Assembly (NCBI GenBank): GCA_000434675.1
Contig: HF988631.1
Location: forward strand, 34,513-52,731
Direction: 5' to 3'
Origin: Faecalibacterium sp. CAG:1138
GTDB taxonomy: Bacteria > Bacillota > Clostridia > Christensenellales > CAG-917
Length of the DNA: 18,219 nt
Part shown: positions 15,260-18,219 of the stretch, piece by piece
Position numbering within the stretch: position 1 is the first letter of the stretch
How the letters are laid out: each line of letters starts with the position of its first letter
The notes under the pieces: model-generated
What the model saw: only the letters and a program-made list of their open reading frames with translations
The model's database searches: none
What the model was told of the DNA's origin: nothing
Translations under genes and position numbers: made by a program

Positions 15260-17969
15260 CGGATTTTGCTTTGTACCAAGTGCTGTCCAGCTGAACCCTT
15301 TCGATTTCGTTTTTGAAACTTTGATAAGAATAGCTTAATTTCAGCTCCACGCCCGATAGTTTGTTGTCCATGACGTATTTCAGAAGACTTCTGAAATCGT
15401 TGCGGTTTCCGCATTCCAAAGTAAGGGTTTTGTCCTCGGACGGCGTGGTGTTTTTGTAGTAGTTGTAGCTCTTTTCCGCAGTTGGGGTGGAGGTTGTTTC
15501 GTTGTGCGTCGAAGCTATGGCGGCGTCGGAAATCATGAAATATTTGTGCGACAGATGTTCGGTTTTTACGCCGCCCTCCGTCACGCAGACGTCGCCCCAC
15601 GTCGTGTCGCAGACGTACCAGCCGAGGCCGCCTTTTTCTTCGGTTTCGGCAAGCACTTTGTTCCAGGCATGGCCGCCGGCAGGGCTGCTCGAGGAGCTTT
15701 GCGCCGTGCCCGTTGCCCTAACCGATTTAAGCCCCAGCATCGCAGTCATCAGAACGAACGCTTTGGACTTGCCGTCGCAGACGGCTTTTTTGCTGAAGAA
15801 CACGCCCTCGAGATAATATCCGTCGTATTGCATGCTTTCGATAAGCGCGCGATTTGCGCCCGCAAGATTGAAGTCGTAGGTCACTTCATAACAGATATAA
15901 TCGTAAACGGTAAGCGTTTTTTGAACGTCCGTCATGCCCTCTGCCGCTATGCTTGCCACGGCATTTCGGGCAAGCGTGTAAACTTGCCATACCGTAGAGG
16001 AAGAATTTTCCTTGGTCGGCCTGTAGCCCCAGGACAAAACCTTGTACAAAAGATTGGTGGTTTGGATTTTGCCGGGCCACTCCGGATAGTCGTCGGACGG
16101 AACACGCGAAACGCCTTTGCCGTAGGTCGGCTTCACCGCTCCGCTCTGCGTCACATTCGCGGCGGTTTCGGTTTTTGAAGGGGAAGCGTCGGACGCGTTC
16201 CGATAGCCGAACGTCAGCTCGATTTCGCCCGTCGTCGCGCCGTCAGTAATCTGCGCCGAAACGGTCGGAGAAACGCCCGATTCCGGATAGGCGGCCATCG
16301 CAAGGTCTATTTTGCCCTTTTTGTCGGACGTCATATATTTTACCGTCGGAGAATAATCGACGTAAAGCTCCAGAGAACCGGATTTGTAAAGCGCCTCGTC
16401 CCTGACGTAGGAAAACACGTTGCCCAGTTCTTCCTGTGTGGTAACGAAAGTGTTTTGCAGATATCCGCCGTATGCGGTGAAAAATTCAAAATATTTCTCC
16501 TGCAAGACGCAATTTTCGCCGAGCTGCACGAGCGTGAACACTTTGGATCGCAAAAGACCGCATTCCGCCTCGACGTGATACTCCGCCGCTTTTTTGTCGG
16601 ATACGGTTTTTGAAAGAACGAATTCCCTAAGGTCTTTTCCTTCGGCGGCCTTTTCGCCGTTGACGTACCAGACGTAAACGTCCTGAGGATTGTGGAAGCC
16701 GGTGTCGTTCTGAACCGTGAACGTGACGGAAACGTCGTTTCGTTTAAGTGGTTCGTTGTCGGACGCTCCGCCCACGGTCAAAGTTAGCGCGCGCGCAGTC
16801 GGATATTCGGCCACCACCTCTATAGAAATCGTGTTGCTTGCCTTGCCGTTTATTCTGACTTCGATCCTATAAACCCCTTCCGTTTGCTGACGGAAAACGA
16901 CGTAATCCTTTTCGAACGCGTCGAAGCGGTCTTTTTCCGCGCCGTTAACAACGTAGGTGAGAACGTACGTCCCGTTCGGATCGACAAACTCCTTGTTCCA
17001 GGAAACGGAAATTTCCGTCTGCTCTCCTATGCCGAGTTTGGTTTTTGCGGCGGATATGACGACATTGCCTGCGGAAGCGTAAGTTACCGTGAAAGCCACT
17101 TCGTTGCTTTCCACCGATTTTTGCCCCGAAACGTACGCCGCCCGAACCTTATATTCGCCGGCGGCAGTCGGGGTGAACGCCGCTTTGCCGGATTTTTTAT
17201 CTACAACCTTTTCTTCGCCCGACGGATAAGTTACCCGCCACTCCAAAACGGCGGACTGATTGCTCCCTTCCGGAAGCATGGTCGCCGAAAATTCAACGCT
17301 TTCGCCAAGCTCTAAAGTCTCGGCCGAAACGGCTGCCGTTATGCTTTCGATTTCGTAAAACCAACCGAATTCAACCTCGTCCGAGCGCACGCTTTTGCCA
17401 CTCGGAAGCCGTCCTTCGACAGAAACCTTGTAAACTTTGCCGCAGGCTTCGGGGGTGAAGTGCGCCGTGTCGCCTTTGAAGTTAAGGACCTCAAGGCCCG
17501 CATAATCGACTATTTTCCAGTAAAATTCATACGCCGGATCGAGAGGCAGCTTACCGCCCGAAACGGAGAACGTCAGGTTCTCCATAGTTTCGGAGCAAAG
17601 ATCTTTGTCGGCCGAAATTTTCAGTTTTTCGGGAGTGAAATAGGCGCAATCGAAGGTTACGCTTGCTTTGGTTATGCCGGAAACGATAAGGCTCACTTTC
17701 GCTCGGCCGCTGCCGACCGATGTCGCCTTGCCGACGGAATCGACGGTTAATACGCTTTTATTTGTGCTTTCAAACCGCACTTCTTTCGTTTTGTCGGTAA
17801 CGTCGTAGCGAATGGTATAGCTTTCTCCTACGAAAAGCGAAACTTCGGTTTTGGTCGGAGTCACCTTCAGCGTTTCGCCGCCGCCAATCATGCTGCACGC
17901 CGAAAACGCTACCGCAAGCGCCGATATTATAAGCAGAATTATAATCGATTTCGAAAGTTTGTTTTTCAT
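15204..17969 (-). CDS. Large surface lipoprotein with Ig-like repeats and transglutaminase-like domain
   Basis: A 921-residue exported protein. The N-terminus is a lipoprotein signal peptide with lipobox FSAC (Cys25). Residues about 34-110 form a Big_2-type Ig-like domain (VTPTKTEVSLFVGESYTIRYDV). Several more Ig/PKD-like beta domains follow to about residue 480, with repeated phrases of the type SAAKTKLGIGEQTEISVSW and SAETLELGESVEFSAT. The C-terminal part holds a transglutaminase-like fold: C731 in AVCDGKSKAF, H767 in GGHAWNKV and D788 in WYVCDTTWGD make a complete Cys-His-Asp triad. It could be a surface cysteine protease, transglutaminase or peptidoglycan-acting enzyme; substrate is unknown. 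RBS GAGGTG. No intrinsic terminator is visible past the stop, which lies inside the convergent yabQ-like gene. Confidence 0.9.
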   Translation of the reverse strand: MKNKLSKSIIILLIISALAVAFSACSMIGGGETLKVTPTKTEVSLFVGESYTIRYDVTDKTKEVRFESTNKSVLTVDSVGKATSVGSGRAKVSLIVSGITKASVTFDCAYFTPEKLKISADKDLCSETMENLTFSVSGGKLPLDPAYEFYWKIVDYAGLEVLNFKGDTAHFTPEACGKVYKVSVEGRLPSGKSVRSDEVEFGWFYEIESITAAVSAETLELGESVEFSATMLPEGSNQSAVLEWRVTYPSGEEKVVDKKSGKAAFTPTAAGEYKVRAAYVSGQKSVESNEVAFTVTYASAGNVVISAAKTKLGIGEQTEISVSWNKEFVDPNGTYVLTYVVNGAEKDRFDAFEKDYVVFRQQTEGVYRIEVRINGKASNTISIEVVAEYPTARALTLTVGGASDNEPLKRNDVSVTFTVQNDTGFHNPQDVYVWYVNGEKAAEGKDLREFVLSKTVSDKKAAEYHVEAECGLLRSKVFTLVQLGENCVLQEKYFEFFTAYGGYLQNTFVTTQEELGNVFSYVRDEALYKSGSLELYVDYSPTVKYMTSDKKGKIDLAMAAYPESGVSPTVSAQITDGATTGEIELTFGYRNASDASPSKTETAANVTQSGAVKPTYGKGVSRVPSDDYPEWPGKIQTTNLLYKVLSWGYRPTKENSSSTVWQVYTLARNAVASIAAEGMTDVQKTLTVYDYICYEVTYDFNLAGANRALIESMQYDGYYLEGVFFSKKAVCDGKSKAFVLMTAMLGLKSVRATGTAQSSSSSPAGGHAWNKVLAETEEKGGLGWYVCDTTWGDVCVTEGGVKTEHLSHKYFMISDAAIASTHNETTSTPTAEKSYNYYKNTTPSEDKTLTLECGNRNDFRSLLKYVMDNKLSGVELKLSYSYQSFKNEIERVQLDSTWYKAKSVSWISLDDVYVVKFGYDS

Positions 17970-17992
17970 ATCACACCTCTATATATGCTTTT

Positions 17993-18022
17993 ATTATATA
18001 TCAATATTTCAAAGGTTGTCAA
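17993..18022 (-). promoter_or_regulatory. Promoter of the surface lipoprotein gene
   Basis: TTGACA (18022-18017), an 18-bp spacer and TATAAT (17998-17993), both consensus. It is back-to-back with the mrnC promoter; only 18 bp separate the two -35 boxes. Confidence 0.88.
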
Positions 18023-18040
18023 GGTTTGCCGAAAATGTAG

Positions 18041-18069
18041 TTTACTATTTGAAAACGATGTGCTATAAT
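18041..18069 (+). promoter_or_regulatory. mrnC promoter
   Basis: TTTACT (18041-18046), a 17-bp spacer and TATAAT (18064-18069) with TG at 18060-18062 region. GGAGG (18083-18087) follows, 6 nt before the GTG start. Confidence 0.8.
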
Positions 18070-18093
18070 GTAAAAAAAGCTCGGAGGCAAAAC

Positions 18094-18219
18094 GTGTACG
18101 ATCATCTGCCCGTCATAGACAATCCCTTGGACGAAAGAACGGCCTATCTTATGAGTCCTATTACGCTTGCCTTCGTGGGAGACGCGGTTCAGCAGCTGGT
18201 GGTGGAAAACTCCCTCCCC
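18094..18219 (+). CDS. mrnC: Mini-ribonuclease 3 (partial, N-terminus only)
   Basis: The first 42 codons of a protein starting GTG after GGAGG. Residues 20-32 (MSPITLAFVGDAV) match the hallmark of Mini-RNase III, an RNase III catalytic domain without the dsRNA-binding domain that matures 23S rRNA ends in Firmicutes. D30 in GDAV is the expected metal-binding catalytic aspartate. The remaining two thirds lie beyond the window. In many Firmicutes mrnC follows cysS; here it begins a transcription unit with its own promoter instead. Confidence 0.88.
   Translation, partial: MYDHLPVIDNPLDERTAYLMSPITLAFVGDAVQQLVVENSLP

Noticed and set aside
1..18219. CRISPR arrays, tRNA or rRNA genes, insertion sequences and phage genes
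   Set aside because: No regularly spaced repeats, cloverleaf-like sequences, transposase motifs or integrase motifs were seen on reading both strands.

Overview
The window looks like a chromosomal stretch from an anaerobic Clostridia-type Firmicute, probably a host-associated (gut-like) lineage. The signs are a YabP/YabQ-type sporulation gene pair, a Mini-ribonuclease 3 gene, strong GGAGG-type ribosome binding sites, vegetative TTGACA/TATAAT promoters, and lipoprotein signal peptides on a secreted GH29 glycosidase and a transglutaminase-like surface protein. No phage, IS element, CRISPR array, rRNA or tRNA gene was seen. Species-level placement is not possible from the sequence alone.

Layout. 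(1) 1-3718, minus strand: a MarR-family repressor followed by the two halves of a heterodimeric ABC exporter. The distal half is cut by the window edge. The operon starts at a near-consensus promoter directly abutting a perfect inverted repeat that probably serves as the repressor's own operator. (2) 3819-8865: two complete potassium uptake systems facing each other, trkA-trkH on plus and ktrB-ktrA on minus, separated by one hairpin terminator that works in both directions. (3) 8894-11805, minus strand: a small TIGR04076-type protein and an alpha/beta hydrolase sharing one promoter, then a strong terminator, then a GH29 alpha-L-fucosidase-like lipoprotein with no obvious promoter of its own. 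(4) 11812-14628, minus strand: a compact alanyl-tRNA synthetase with its own promoter and terminator, preceded by a short Ppx/GppA-family phosphatase. (5) 14642-15259, plus strand: yabP and a yabQ-like gene behind what looks like a sigma-E-type promoter. (6) 15204-18022, minus strand: a 921-residue Ig-like/transglutaminase-like lipoprotein whose 3' end overlaps the yabQ-like gene by 56 bp. (7) 18041-18219, plus strand: a promoter and the first 42 codons of Mini-RNase III, cut by the window edge.

The genes mostly form small independent transcription units. The most unusual items are the 608-residue AlaRS, which lacks both the beta-barrel segment before the editing core and the C-terminal C-Ala domain yet ends cleanly before a terminator; the large transglutaminase-like lipoprotein; the sigma-E-like promoter in front of yabP; and the back-to-back Trk and Ktr systems. 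I did not find a convincing new multi-gene system; the window is largely recognisable families in particular arrangements.
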